DNA of 64,000 nucleotides, taken from Bathynomus jamesi (Eukaryota; Arthropoda; Malacostraca; Isopoda; Cirolanidae). The notes under the pieces were generated by a model, which was given only the letters and a program-made list of their open reading frames with translations, made no database searches and had not been told where the DNA came from. The stretch is taken from positions 382,501-446,500 of the forward strand of contig JAJOZX010003316.1 of the NCBI GenBank assembly GCA_023014485.1. The letters run 5' to 3'. Each line of letters begins with the position of its first letter. Within the stretch, counting starts at the first letter, position 1. Positions 34,660-45,263 of this stretch are shown in pieces. The translations under genes and the position numbers were made by a program.

Positions 34660-34800
34660 AGGGGACCTCAACTTTTACGTGAAATACGAGCCAAGGGTCA
34701 CTACATTATCCAAACGCAGAGGACGATCATCCGTCCTACTACTGATGATCGCTTAACATCGCTGATCTAACGGAAAATGGTGTCGCGACGTAGCCGCGAA
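34660..34800 (-). repeat. 5S-rRNA-derived SINE (inverted partner 1)
   Basis: The complement contains CGTTAGATCAGCGATGTTAAGC and GTAGGACGGATGATCGTCC, then TAGTGACCCTTGGCTCGTA. It faces the copy at 34845-35015 head-to-head. Confidence 0.65.
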
Positions 34801-34844
34801 GTAGCTAAAAAAAAATGGAAGCTACGTCGTAGCCACGGATATTG

Positions 34845-35015
34845 CAACAGCACTTCCCGTCGATCAGCGGTTAAGCGACATTAGGTCGGGAGAGTAGTTG
34901 GATGGGAGACCATCTTTTGCGCTCAGATTACGTAACCCGTAGTTCAGATACCACGTAAAGCAGTAAGTCCCTTCCGTTGTGACCTTAAGTGTTACGAAGG
35001 AGTTTAAACAGCCCC
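34845..35015 (+). repeat. 5S-rRNA-derived SINE (best-preserved copy)
   Basis: Reads CACTTCCCGTCGATCAGCGG, TTAAGCGACATTAGGTCGGG and AGTTGGATGGGAGACCATC. These match 5S rRNA box A (AAGC-x-ACGT-x-GGG) and box C (TTGGATGGGAGACC), followed by an unrelated body (GTAGTTCAGATACCACG, CCTTCCGTTGTGACCTTAAG). The 5' third of 5S rRNA is missing or diverged. Confidence 0.8.
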
Positions 35016-35487
35016 ATCAAAGTATGAAAATAACGAAATTGTTATAATTTTCAATTAAATTCTGCACTGATAAACATATTTAAAAGCGTTTTAGTAAACC
35101 TGAAATATGGCACTCAAAACTACAGTGCCAAGCATCAGTACGGCAATTAAACTAATTGGCATTAATCTTTGCAACACCTTGTATAACGTACCGCAATATG
35201 GTTTAGGCAATTGGGCTATTAAAAACTAGAATATATTACTTGTTATACTTCAAAAAAGGCTCAAGAATAAAAGTATCAAATCTATCCCTGTACAAATGTA
35301 GCTTCGGAAAAAAGTTCGCCAAGAAACCTAAAATTTCCCAAACCATAAAAAATTATTAATCACGACTAGATTTTATTCATGAACTTTTATTACTGTGACT
35401 AAAAAAGAATAAAATAACCAAACAATTACCAATTAGTATTTTTTTCCTATGCTTTTAAAAAAAAATTCTAGGCGAACTTTTTTCCGA

Positions 35488-35491
<4 letters not shown>

Positions 35492-35540
<49 letters not shown>
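35492..35540. repeat. (AC)n microsatellite
   Basis: About 24 AC units. The flanks from 35016 and to 35890 show no gene. Confidence 0.96.
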
Positions 35541-35541
<1 letters not shown>

Positions 35542-35894
35542 TCGAGAGGCTGAAGTTCATACAGCACGTTTAATTTATTCCTAAATATCCGCCTACAATT
35601 ATTTACGTTCCGCGGTTTCGTGGGTACTAAAATAGCATGAAATTCGATCGCATTGAGCGAGTTGCGGTAATAAGAAAGTTCATTGTAAAAACCCATTGCC
35701 AAATATCAACTGTTTTTTTGGACTCAAAATCTGAAAAAAGAACTTAAACTAATACTTTCCAGTCAAAATATGAATAAGGAACTTTTAAACAAAAAATAAT
35801 TTCATTTCCGAATTGAAAAATATAAATTATGGTGAAGTATTTTGAAGCTAAAGTATAAAAGTCGGGTTGGGCCAGAAAACTATGTATGCTGCCA

Positions 35895-36070
35895 TGCCAT
35901 AATCCTGTGGTAGGCCTATACTACGTCTGGGAGGGAGTTTGATTCCCGATGGTGCTGGTAAAAAGATATAATCCTCCAGAAGTTAGCGCGATGGATCGCG
36001 GTTGTCTGGCCTGCGCGCCGCGCGCCAGTTTCTGGCCCTACATCCGTCGACTTCAACCGAGTGTCTAATC
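35895..36070 (+). repeat. tRNA-derived SINE, 5' truncated
   Basis: B-box-like AGTTTGATTCCCGATGG, then the shared body GGTGCTGGTAAAAAGATA, TAGCGCGATGGATCGCGGTT and GGCCTGC...GCCAGTTTCTGG. Confidence 0.6.
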
Positions 36071-36229
36071 TTACAGTTCGGCAAAAGGCGAGTCATTTTT
36101 TAAAAGGAACGATTGAAATTAGACAGAAATTGGCGAGCCATCCTCGGGTAAGCCGTTCCAATGTGATAAAACACGGCAGGTAAACCTTCGATAGTTCTTA
36201 ATAAGCATCGCGAGTTCGAAAAGAGAAGC

Positions 36230-36417
36230 CCCGAGACCTATATCTCAGCGAGCAGCTTTAAAGCCGGCGAACGGAGTCCCCTTAAATTGCAATAACAGTC
36301 TTAAGGAGACAAAGTGTTCGCTGTGCCCTCCTTCGGGACTGCTCCCCGGCGCTGTGGTGGCGCTAAGCAGCCTCCACTTCTACCGAATGAGTCCCAGAAG
36401 GAAAGTTCCTTCCGCAG
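36230..36417 (+). other. GC-rich exon-like stretch ending at a strong splice donor
   Basis: In an AT-rich setting this block is conspicuously GC-rich and free of repeats I recognise. It ends TTCCGCAG and is followed by GTAAGG, a near-consensus 5' splice site. It could be a 5' UTR exon of a host gene. No protein is recognised, so this is only a candidate. Confidence 0.25.
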
Positions 36418-36689
36418 GTAAGGATGAAAAATGATTTCGAAAGGCGAATCGCACTCCCAAAGACGTCTCTCGCATGCAATATTTCACTCACTTACTAGCC
36501 ATACCACGGTGACAGAAACAGCACCTAATGAAAATACATCCTCTTAAAGTTCGTTCAGCCTACGACCGATTCGTTTTAATAGCATTGGGACGACCGTAAT
36601 AACAGTATCGTAGTAAACAGAAATATATCCATCATCATCATCATACTAAAATATCGAGAAACATGAATACGATACTAGTACTAATTATA

Positions 36690-36744
36690 CAGGGTGATCC
36701 AAAAATATGCTATAAATTTTTGGAACACCTCTTTGGATCACCCT
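36690..36744. mobile_element. Minimal 55-bp MITE
   Basis: CAGGGTGATCCAAA and TTTGGATCACCCT face each other with about 28 bp between them, next to TA. It is essentially two Tc1/mariner-like ends joined. Confidence 0.65.
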
Positions 36745-36747
36745 CTA

Positions 36748-37121
36748 CTACCGGGAAAGAAGACGCGAGCCATACACAATAATATACATACGGAAAATAC
36801 TCAAGAGGTGCGTCCCCAACTTTAGAATTGAAATAAAAACCCTCGAATGAGAGAAGAGGCAGATTCTGTACAGCCCCATCATATGCGGTAGGATACGAGG
36901 ACCATGAAAACGAAGATAAAAATTCACCTCAGAATACGAGGCCCAAAACTCTAACGTGCTGCCGAAAGAACTGAGGAACCTCCAGCACACCAACCTGAAT
37001 AATTTCAAGAGCAAACTGGACAAGTTCTTGTGCGAAATCCCTTACCAACCATGCGTAGCTGGCTACGAGGACAAAAGGACAGTGGAAGCCAACTCTCTCT
37101 CCTCCACCAAATTCCGCGAAT
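36748..37121 (+). pseudogene. LINE ORF2 C-terminus (fragment)
   Basis: The plus strand reads EPYTIIYIRKILKRCVPNFR, then NVLPKELRNLQHTNLNNFKS and KLDKFLCEIPYQPCVAGYED, and ends ANSLSSTKFRE. These are the conserved end blocks of CR1/Jockey-like LINE polyproteins (YTIIYIWKI...LPK-x-LRN-x-x...FKSKLDKFL...P). Two in-frame stops and one R-for-W change. A related fragment is at 49575-49820. Confidence 0.75.
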
Positions 37122-37192
37122 GAAATGGAATGGAATGGTGCAGAGGGTCGACCGTAGGTCAAATCTGAACCGTCATTCGAAGACATCAAGCA

Positions 37193-37196
<4 letters not shown>

Positions 37197-37266
<70 letters not shown>
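37197..37266. repeat. (TA)n microsatellite
   Basis: About 33 TA units with one interruption. 37267-37555 has no recognised gene. Confidence 0.96.
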
Positions 37267-37269
<3 letters not shown>

Positions 37270-37569
37270 TCTCAGGGGCGGCTTCTTAATGAATGCAAGG
37301 CATGCACTGCATGCGTAAATAATATACTCAATGAATTTAAAATTATTATTTAAGTTAAAAAAATAAAGTTAAAATTATTATTAATATTATTAATATAATA
37401 TTGGTTCTATCCTCGGTTACTACATAACTCATAAGAATACCATAAAAGACAAAATACAGCTTATCTAATATGTACTACACTGTAATGCATGTGACTGCAT
37501 GCGTAAGTAAAATTACCACGAGCCGCACTGAGTGATAATAATAATAAATAATAATTTTATACACACACA

Positions 37570-37738
37570 CACACAGAGACCGTGCATGGAACAAGGAATT
37601 CTTTTGGGAAAATTAAATCCACTATAGTCCAAATAAGTAATGGTAAATGACAAACACTATGTTTACCATTACTTATTCGGACTATAGTGGATTTAATTTT
37701 CCCAGAAGAGTTTCTTGTTCCATGCACGGTCTGTGTGT
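37570..37738. repeat. Long hairpin, arms about 80 bp
   Basis: Arms begin CACAGAGACCGTGCATGG and end CCATGCACGGTCTGTGTG, with few mismatches and a loop of about 10 bp near 37650. The left arm merges with an AC microsatellite. No coding content. Confidence 0.9.
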
Positions 37739-37802
37739 ATCATGAAAAAACCTCAGGGAACCATTCTAAGTTCAATCCCATTATATATATATATATATAT
37801 AT

Positions 37803-37999
37803 ATGAATAGAAACGACATAAGTGTTAAGGAACGTCTCTGCACACGAGGAGGAGAGATAACGAATAATGAAAAATGAGGCGAACCGCCCAGGAATCGAAC
37901 CCAGGGCCTTCCAATTGCCGGTCGGACGCTCTACCATTATGCTACGGACCTCACTCAATCACAAATCGAAATTCTCCCACTTATGTCGTTTCTATTCAT
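37803..37999 (-). mobile_element. tRNA-like box flanked by perfect 22-bp inverted repeats
   Basis: Positions 37803-37824 and 37978-37999 are exact inverted copies (outer bases ATGAATAGAAACG). Between them the minus strand has an A-box-like TAGCATAATGGTAGAGCG and a B-box-like GGGTTCGATTCCTGGG, as in a tRNA-derived SINE. (TA)n lies on both sides. Either a SINE landed in a MITE or the element carries its own pol III promoter. Confidence 0.75.
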
Positions 38000-38029
38000 T
38001 TATATACTGCGCGGTCATTGCAGTTATAT

Positions 38030-38087
38030 GCATATATATATTAATATATATATATATATCTATATATATATATATATATATATATAA
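38030..38087. repeat. (TA)n microsatellite
   Basis: TA tract just 3' of the minus-strand LINE fragment. Confidence 0.95.
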
Positions 38088-38090
38088 ATG

Positions 38091-38545
38091 AAATGAAAAG
38101 GTTTATTGGCAGACTATAGTCCATATGACAAATATTATTAATACAATGACAGTTCATATACTAAGGATAGAAATATATACAATTGATTAGAAATAATACT
38201 GCACTGTCGAAGTTAAGTGGAGCTACAGACAGACGTTTTCGTACCAAGAAGTCCATAGCTTAGACTTTAGAGGATAAATGGCAGGACTCATGGATAGTTT
38301 GGATGATCGGGTTGGTTGATTTTTTAATTCTTTGCATTAGACTGTGTTGAGCACGTCTTGTTACCTCCGGGAAGCTCGGGACATTGCGGGTAGCAAACAT
38401 TTGCGAAGCTGAGCATCTCGGGGGTAATTTATGTAAGAGTCTAAAAGACCTGTTGTACAGCAAATTTAGGGTTCTGCCAGAACCTTTTTTATAATTCACC
38501 CACAGTTGCTGACCGTATATATTACTGCAGAAAGTACGAAAGTGT
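38091..38545 (-). mobile_element. 5'-truncated LINE copy
   Basis: Minus-strand LINE tail: coding part 38223-38530 and a presumed 3' UTR 38091-38222. It abuts (TA)n on its 3' side. No poly-A is evident. Confidence 0.65.
38223..38530 (-). pseudogene. LINE ORF2 C-terminus
   Basis: Reads WVNYKKGSGRTLNLLYNRSF, RLLHKLPPRCSASQMFATRN, VPSFPEVTRRAQHSLMQRIK and KSTNPIIQTI, then after one shift KLWTSWYENVCL and stop. The YNRSFRLLH-x-LPPRCSAS-x-MF and VPSF...R-x-R...N-x-II blocks are typical of CR1/Jockey-like LINE ends. It is a different LINE family from 36748-37121. Confidence 0.7.
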
Positions 38546-38576
<31 letters not shown>

Positions 38577-38779
38577 CAGAGCTGGGCATTTGCGGCATAT
38601 TTTGCGGTACTGCGGTACTTGCGGTACCACCGCACTACCACCCCGGGCCCCCATAACGCAGTACCGCAAAGGATCGCTGAAAGTACCGCAGTACCGCTAC
38701 CGCATTCAAATTTCCGCGTACCGGTTTGGTAGTGCAGCAGTACCGCAGTACCGCAATATGCCGCAAGTGCCCAGCTCTG
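38577..38779. mobile_element. hAT MITE (GCGGTAC family), copy 2
   Basis: 203 bp, offset exactly 16360 from copy 1 and apparently identical to it. Flanks ATATTATA and TATAATAA do not form a clean duplication, probably because of the surrounding TA microsatellite. Confidence 0.9.
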
Positions 38780-38792
38780 TATAATAATGTGT

Positions 38793-38799
38793 ATATATA

Positions 38800-38839
<40 letters not shown>
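38793..38839. repeat. (TA)n microsatellite
   Basis: TA tract after MITE copy 2. 38840-39370 has no recognised gene. Confidence 0.94.
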
Positions 38840-38841
<2 letters not shown>

Positions 38842-39374
38842 CACGAGTGAAAACGTAGTAAGCAAACCATGTGGCTGAATTTGGTAGAAAACTTGTTCCA
38901 TTATCACATCTAATATGGCTCATCGGTCAAAATATGTTATTCCATTCCTTAAAATGGACACAAAACAAACGTGGAAAGAACACCTCAAAATTATCACGAC
39001 ATTAAATAACAAAATGTAACTTAAATGACGAAAACCTTTTACCTTCGGCAGGAAAAGGAACCTTTTTTCCCCTCTTTAACGCGTCTTTCGCCCAAAGCAA
39101 TTTCATTCAACGCCGGTGAATAATCTCTCGAAGAAAACTCATACCGTATCCTCTCCCTCCCTTCGCACGCTATTGTAACCAGGATTCGCGCGAAAAATGC
39201 TTTAAGGCCAATCATCTGCGACGAAGCAACTTTCCATTTAAGTGTGATTCAAGTATCACTTAAAGAATATCATGTACATAAATATTGGCCTTTTGAGTGT
39301 ATCCAACACAACGATATAGGTTCATGCCCTTTCATGCCCTTGGCATTAATAACAGAGTGAGGAGGACCAAAAAG

Positions 39375-39520
39375 TGGCATTGCGCTCGAGCCAACTAACG
39401 CGCCCCCATTGCGTTAACTCCCGAACTATTATTATTATCAGGATTCGAACCCCCGACCCGTCTCTTCTTCATTTCACTTACAGTGAAACGACGTTACCCA
39501 ATGAACTACGGGCGCTGGCG
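39375..39520 (-). repeat. tRNA-derived SINE
   Basis: The complement has the A-box-like GTAGTTCATTGGGTAACG, the B-box-like GGGGGTTCGAATCCTG, an AATAATAATA tract and the GTTGGCTCGAGCGCAATGCC body. It is the same family as 10935-11110. Confidence 0.7.
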
Positions 39521-39649
39521 CCGTGGGCAATACAATGTTACATCAAACGGAACTAGGGCTTAAATTACCAGGACAAGTATTCCACGTTCCTTTCCGATAA
39601 ATACGGTTAAGAAATGTAGAATATCATAACACCTTTTAAATAGACAGCC

Positions 39650-39654
<5 letters not shown>

Positions 39655-39735
<81 letters not shown>
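39655..39735. repeat. (TA)n microsatellite
   Basis: About 40 TA units. 39736-40087 has no recognised gene. Confidence 0.97.
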
Positions 39736-39738
<3 letters not shown>

Positions 39739-40087
39739 TTATCATAAAACGCGAGAAGTACATTTTTAATAAAGATAAAACGGACAGAGTAACTTGCATT
39801 TTTTTAAGGGAACCGTGCATTTGTCATGGATTTATTTCAAGGTTCCTTTTCACTGAAGCCCACAAGGCATCCGAAGATGTACGCTACCAGATTTTATATT
39901 GTTTTATCTTTAAAAAAAAATTAAAAGAAGAGTCTTACATTGTCCTTGAAGGACCGTAACAGTCTAATTGTTATAAATGCAAAAGATCTCATAACATTAA
40001 GCAAATGGGACGAAAGTGGAGTTTATTTAAAAATTGATAGACCCTATGATGTAGACTGACAGCTAATGATTACACAAGCCGGTATTT

Positions 40088-40103
40088 CTGTGTGTGTGTG
40101 TGT

Positions 40104-40138
<35 letters not shown>
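40088..40138. repeat. (GT)n microsatellite
   Basis: GT tract with a single break, abutting a foldback transposon. Confidence 0.95.
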
Positions 40139-40141
<3 letters not shown>

Positions 40142-40475
40142 CAGGGTGGCACAAAAGTCGCGCATAGGAATTTTCAGTGTTGATTATAATATATTATTTT
40201 TTCTTTTAGGTAGGGGATGGCTGCGAAATTAATAATAGACGAAAGGGTGACCTTGGTTTTAATGTATGGAATACCAGGTACAACAAATCGATGAATCGGT
40301 ACAGAATTTAAATTCTGTACCGATTCATCGATTTGTAGTACCTGGTATTCCATACATTAAAACCAAGCTCACCCTCTCGTCTATTGTTAATTTCGCAGCC
40401 ATCCCCTACATAAAAGAAAAAAAAGTATAATCAACACTGAAAATTCCTATGATGCGCGACTTTCGCCCCACCCTA
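40142..40475. mobile_element. Foldback Tc1/mariner derivative, copy 2
   Basis: Starts CAGGGTGGCACAAAAGTCG. The right end is degraded (CCCCACCCTAG). Nearly the whole 334 bp is one palindrome, centred near 40308 (TACAGAATTTAAATTCTGTA). Each arm carries the first codons of the transposase (MAAKLIIDERVTLVLMYGIP on the plus strand). Transcripts would fold into a hairpin of about 150 bp. Confidence 0.9.
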
Positions 40476-40487
40476 GCGATATATATA

Positions 40488-40710
40488 CACGGTGAACCAA
40501 AAGTAGGTGGACAGTAGGTTGAATACGGTTTGTTATATTATATTATAACTATGGTGTTCATTATAACTATGGTGTTTGTGTTATATTATATTAAATATTA
40601 TAACTAAATTTATTTAAATTTTATTTTGTATTATAGTATACAAAAAAATTAAATATGTATTCTCAAAATAAACGTTATCATTTACTGTCCACCTACATTT
40701 GGTTCACCCT
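40488..40710. mobile_element. Tc1/mariner-type MITE
   Basis: Ends CACGGTGAACCAAAAGTAGG and, by complement, AGGGTGAACCAAATGTAGG, extending through GTGGACAGTA. AT-rich interior with no coding. TA flanks. Confidence 0.85.
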
Positions 40711-40727
40711 ATATATATATATATATC

Positions 40728-40795
40728 GCTAGGATTCGAACCCGAGATCTCCGACTCGGAGCCGCGGGCGCTAACCACTAGGCTACGACAAGGGG
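40728..40795 (-). repeat. tRNA-like SINE head
   Basis: The complement reads GTAGCCTAGTGGTTAGCG (A box), CCGCGGCTCCGAGTCGG and GGGTTCGAATCCTAGCG (B box). It is tRNA-sized, but the acceptor-stem sides do not pair, so I call it SINE-derived rather than a tRNA gene. Confidence 0.55.
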
Positions 40796-40799
40796 CATT

Positions 40800-42887
40800 T
40801 TGAATATGCAAGACGCGCGCGTGGTCATGCGCATCATGACGTTAGGTCTATTCAATAACTTGATATGAAAATAGGTGGAATAAACTAATTTAGTGCTCTA
40901 ACCGTGCATTAAAAAAGTAAGGCATATATAATTTGCAAATATTCTAATTAATACACTGGCCATATTATATGCACTACATTAGTGCCAATAAATCTTGGAA
41001 GAAATATAGCTGTTTGGTATATCTAATTAAGGCGAAAACACGCAATATCGCCCCGAGGTAATTGCGTGTTAAAAGCTGCCACCCTTATCGCGAAGGCTAC
41101 GCGGAAACATATTGATAACTGAAGGAGGAAATTATCTTTAACGGAATACGTATCTCACTCACGTGAACGATAGTCCTCATTTTAAGCCCCCACTCCTCCC
41201 CATGAACCTTAGTAACACACACCCTCACCCCCAAAAAGAAAAATGTATATAAAAAAAAAAAGCGCCACTTCTCGCGAATCTTTCCTTGTTCTATCCAACC
41301 ATGCAGCATCTGTGCCTGAACTAGAACTTGTAAGCCTTTTAATGTTAGCAATTCCGATTTAAATTTCTCACTCGTAAATTTAATACCACAATGTATATGT
41401 AAATGCAATTAACTCTTTCTCCGCCATTGGAATTCATTATAATTCGAGTAATTATAGAGCTGGTGGAATTTTTTTCATCGTTTAATGCCCAGGAGAAGCG
41501 TTTCCAATGAATACTGAATGAACACAACACACTCTATACTGCAGACTTAAATAAATAAAGAATAATAAACTATTTTGCCGAGGATAAAAACAGACTCTCT
41601 TATGGTAAAACAATGAAAGAGATACGTCATCAACACTTCTATGTAAGCCAAAGGTTTATTGATGCGATGCAAAAACTAAGAGTTTTCGGGACTCGCGGCT
41701 GGGTTACCCATTCTAAGGGCTTCTTTACGAGTAGGTCGCGAATTAAGCTATATTATTAACTTGGTAGGCCAATACTCTTCCCATTTATTTAGGCTTCCAT
41801 GAAATAATAAAGTTTATAAGTAGGCATCTCACCCTCAGCGAGAAGAGGTTAGACCAGAATGACGCGGTTAAAATCTGGGCCTACATCCTTGAAATCACAA
41901 TGGGATTCCTAGCATTATACAGCTCGAAAATAGTACTCTAATTCAACCTAATATAGAGAAGCGTATATATATACTGTATATATATACGCTCTTCTATACT
42001 GTATCACGCTAGAAAGTATTTATAAATTCCTAATGTATGAAAATGTTTACTACTATTTCATCGTCTCTTTCCGGAGTGTTTTGGAATTACTTGTAGAATG
42101 CAAAAGAATGTTATTGCAGCTGAGGAAACATCTGTATTCACTGCAATACAAATGCAGTGAATGCATTAAACGCTCGCTTAAAACTTCAAAAATTAGACGC
42201 GCTTGTCTCAATTTCTACCGGCCATGATGGGCGGGCGAATCTCTATTCTAATTCCAATCAGAATCAGGTTGAAAAGTAATTTAAGTCATATACGACGGTA
42301 TTCTTTATCTTAATCAGCATTTGAATACTTGGAATAGTCATTTTAATTCCAAATCCAAATCTTTCCCGAACCCGGATTAGAATTCAGAACAATATCGATA
42401 AACATCCCTTACAATGTAACTATTCCTTTTTGTTTAGTTCATAATCCTCCTTAGCATTTTTTTTTTAGTTTGCAAGGAGTTGGGCCATGGGGTGTATCCC
42501 GGTGCCCCCTCATAAGGGAAAAGGGGTTAGGTTAGATTAAAATCAGTGTCGGTGACCTGAATTGTTGTACTCTTTTTCTCAATTCGAAGAATTCGCTTTG
42601 CCTTCTTGGATCTGAAAAGCCTGAGGATGTGGGATGGCTAAATTTTCAAATGCTTACGATGCAAAAGGAATAATTATTTAACTCTTATTTATAACTCAAA
42701 TAGAAGAATCGTTAATCTATTTACACACGATAATTTAGAGAGATTTTCTTCGAAATCTAAAAATACATTTGTGTGTTCACAATCAAGCACGAAATTGACT
42801 TTGAAATTCAAAGAAAAATTTATTATATTAAAAATAAAAATGTACGTTATTCGCAGTAACTATTCCTCGCCCCCCCCAACACATATA
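40800..42887. other. No gene seen
   Basis: Unique-looking sequence. A small palindrome of GCGTATATATATAC lies at 41967-41995. No exon, RNA or transposon feature recognised. Confidence 0.5.
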
Positions 42888-44460
42888 CAGGTGTTTCAGG
42901 AGGAAAGGTCAATACTTCGGGAAGTGATAGTATCGGTCATTGTGAGAAAAAAAGTTCATATGAACATGTGTCCAATTCTGAATGGTTACGGAGATAGAGC
43001 CGTTTGAATCTGATGCGCGCGCAGCTCTTCCTCCCCCTTCCCTCCCTATAACCTTGAACCATGTAAGCTGTAATGTAAGCATGTAACATAAGCCAATCGA
43101 CAGCTGACTCTTGTGAGTGACATTGTTTGGTGTTTGAAGCAGTGTTAAGAATGCCACACACCTTCACACATGCCGAAATGCAGATATGGTGTATGTCTAA
43201 GGTTTTTGCGATGGAAGTGCAACAGCTGCTGTTGCAGAATACCGTCGACGGTTTCCGAACCGCAGAATTCCGGATCGAAGTGTGTTCACCAGGGTTTTCA
43301 ACACATTGCGTGAGATTGGTACACTTCCCAGCGCTCATGTTTCATCTGAACGTGAAGGTCAACAAGATGTGGATGAAGTGGAAAACATTCTTCAGTTGGT
43401 AGAGCGTAGTCCTACTACTAGCTCACGAAGAATTTCTACACGTCTCGGTGTACCACACACAAGAGTATGACGAACATTACGTGAAGGCGGCTTGCATCCA
43501 TATCATGTACAGCGTGTACAACACCTTCAACCAGGAGACGCTGCCATGCGACTGGAATTTTGTCATTGGGTAAATGCTAATCGCCGATTGCTTCGATTAA
43601 TACTGTTCACCGATGAAGCTACTTTCACCCGTGACGGTATCAACAACACTCGTAACTCTCATCAGTGGTCAGACGAAAAACCAAATGCGACTGTGGAAAC
43701 AAATTTCCAACATCGCTTCTCTGCCAATGTGTGGTGCGGTATCATCGATGATCAGCTGATTGGCCCTGTTACTTTAGAGAATTGTCTTACAGGACAAAGT
43801 TACCTAGAATTTCTGCAAAATGAATTGCCAGGACTATTGGAGGATGTTCCCTTGGCTACACGCGCTGGTATGTACTTCTAGCATGACGGAGCTCCTCCAC
43901 ATTCTACCCGTCTGGTGATGTAATACCTAAATCAAACTTTCCCTGGTCAATGGATCGGCCGCGGTGGTCCCATTCAATGGCCACCAAGGTCTCCAGACCT
44001 CTCTCCGTTAAATTAGTTTGTGGGGGTGGATGAAAAGTCAAGTTTACAAAAGAAAGGGATACACGAGACGAATTGCTCGCGCGCATTTTGGATGCTGCTG
44101 CCCGCATAAAGGAACGTCAAGATCAACTCAGACGAACAACACGCGATCTTCGCACACGAGTTGCAAAGTGCATCGAGGTTGACGGTGGGATTTTCGAAAA
44201 CGTATTGTAAACTGTAACAAATTTGTCATTTCTGTATCTGATACCATTCAAAATGCCAATGTTTAAACATTAAATGTTAGAAACAGTAATTGGTTTCTCT
44301 TTCTTGATTACCATTAAAAATGCTTTTGTATTTGTAGATTCAAACAGCTCTATCTCTGTAACCATTCAGAATTAGACACATGTTCATATGAACTTTTTTT
44401 CTCACAATGACCGATACTATCACCTCCCGAAGTATTGACCTTTCCTCCTGAAACACCCTG
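42888..44460 (+). mobile_element. Full-length Tc1/mariner-superfamily element
   Basis: Left end CAGGTGTTTCAGGAGGAAAG and right-end complement CAGGGTGTTTCAGGAGGAAA, with inverted repeats of roughly 120-130 bp. TA precedes the left end. The plus-strand transposase at 43151-44210 is full length but dead. Confidence 0.92.
43151..44210 (+). pseudogene. DD41D-type transposase, catalytically dead
   Basis: Starts MPHTFTHAE with helix-turn-helix motifs ([16 protein letters not shown]). Catalytic blocks: LFTDEATFTRDG, HDGAPPHSTRLV and WIGRGGPIQWPPRSPDLSPL. From the HDG aspartate 41 residues lead to the third acidic position, here changed to Asn (PLN). Stops: TGA replacing the expected Trp at 43468-43470, TAG at 43879-43881 and TAA at 43921-43923. 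Frameshifts occur near 43180-43290 and after 44010. The tail CIEVDGGIFENVL ends at TAA. An old copy. Confidence 0.9.
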
Positions 44461-44743
44461 TGTATATATATAATGAAATAGGACCTTTCGACCTTTGATA
44501 TTAAGTTAAGTGGTTCAATAGAAAATCAATAAATGGCTATATTATAACACGTAACAATTTGACGTTCACAAAGAACGCCTTCGTTTTTGCACATGAATTA
44601 AATGTCTCATCACACATAATATAATGTCATATGTTGCTGTCATGTTGATTTTTTAAATTATTTTCCTTTCAAGATAGATAATAATGAACACCTGCGTGAT
44701 TAACACACGTTATGTGTAGTTTCATTAAATAAATCATCAACTT

Positions 44744-44759
44744 TATATATATATAATAT

Positions 44760-44794
<35 letters not shown>

Positions 44795-44926
44795 GATGCA
44801 AATCCACAAGGAAAAAGAAAAATGATTCATGGAATCATTTTTATTTTTCCTTGTGGGTTTGCATCATTCATTCATTTCGTAAAATTTATCACACACACAC
44901 ACACATATTATATATATATATATATA
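44744..44926. repeat. (TA)n / hairpin / (CA)n cluster
   Basis: TA tracts at 44744-44794 and 44910-44926 and CA at 44891-44905 surround a short hairpin (44795-44865) with 34-bp arms starting GATGCAAATCCACAAGG. Confidence 0.9.
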
Positions 44927-45140
44927 AAGTTCGGGAAGAATCGATTCGCCTCTATTTAAAAGGGCATATCTCGGCGGAAAAACAAAGAAAAAGTGAGAGG
45001 AAAGACGGAGAAAAAAGAAAGGGTGGAGGGGACAGTCGAAGTGGGAAAAGACCAAGGATGACAAGGACTGCAGGGTCGAGCCCCATCATCCTTGGGTGCT
45101 AGGGCCGGGAGGGTGCACGTGAAACCTCCAGATATATACC

Positions 45141-45174
<34 letters not shown>

Positions 45175-45176
<2 letters not shown>

Positions 45177-45252
45177 GTAGGTCTAAGGTGGAGCAACAAG
45201 TTTGCTTGACCTTTGTCAAAATGAAAAATTAGGGTGGACGCAAAACAAAGGT
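45175..45252 (+). repeat. SINE body fragment
   Basis: GTAGGTCTAAGGTGGAG and CTTGACCTTTGTCAAAATGA match the body of 30395-30535. The tRNA-like head is missing. Confidence 0.55.
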
Positions 45253-45263
45253 TTATATATATA

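Noticed and set aside
34845..35015. Functional 5S rRNA gene
   Set aside because: Only the internal promoter half resembles 5S rRNA; the 5' part is missing and a SINE-like body follows.
40728..40795. Functional tRNA gene
   Set aside because: A and B boxes are good but the acceptor-stem halves do not pair, and similar heads in the window are clearly SINEs.
43127..43402. Independent small gene at the start of the 42888 element
   Set aside because: The frame is one shifted piece of the transposase; the neighbouring frame supplies the matching sequence.
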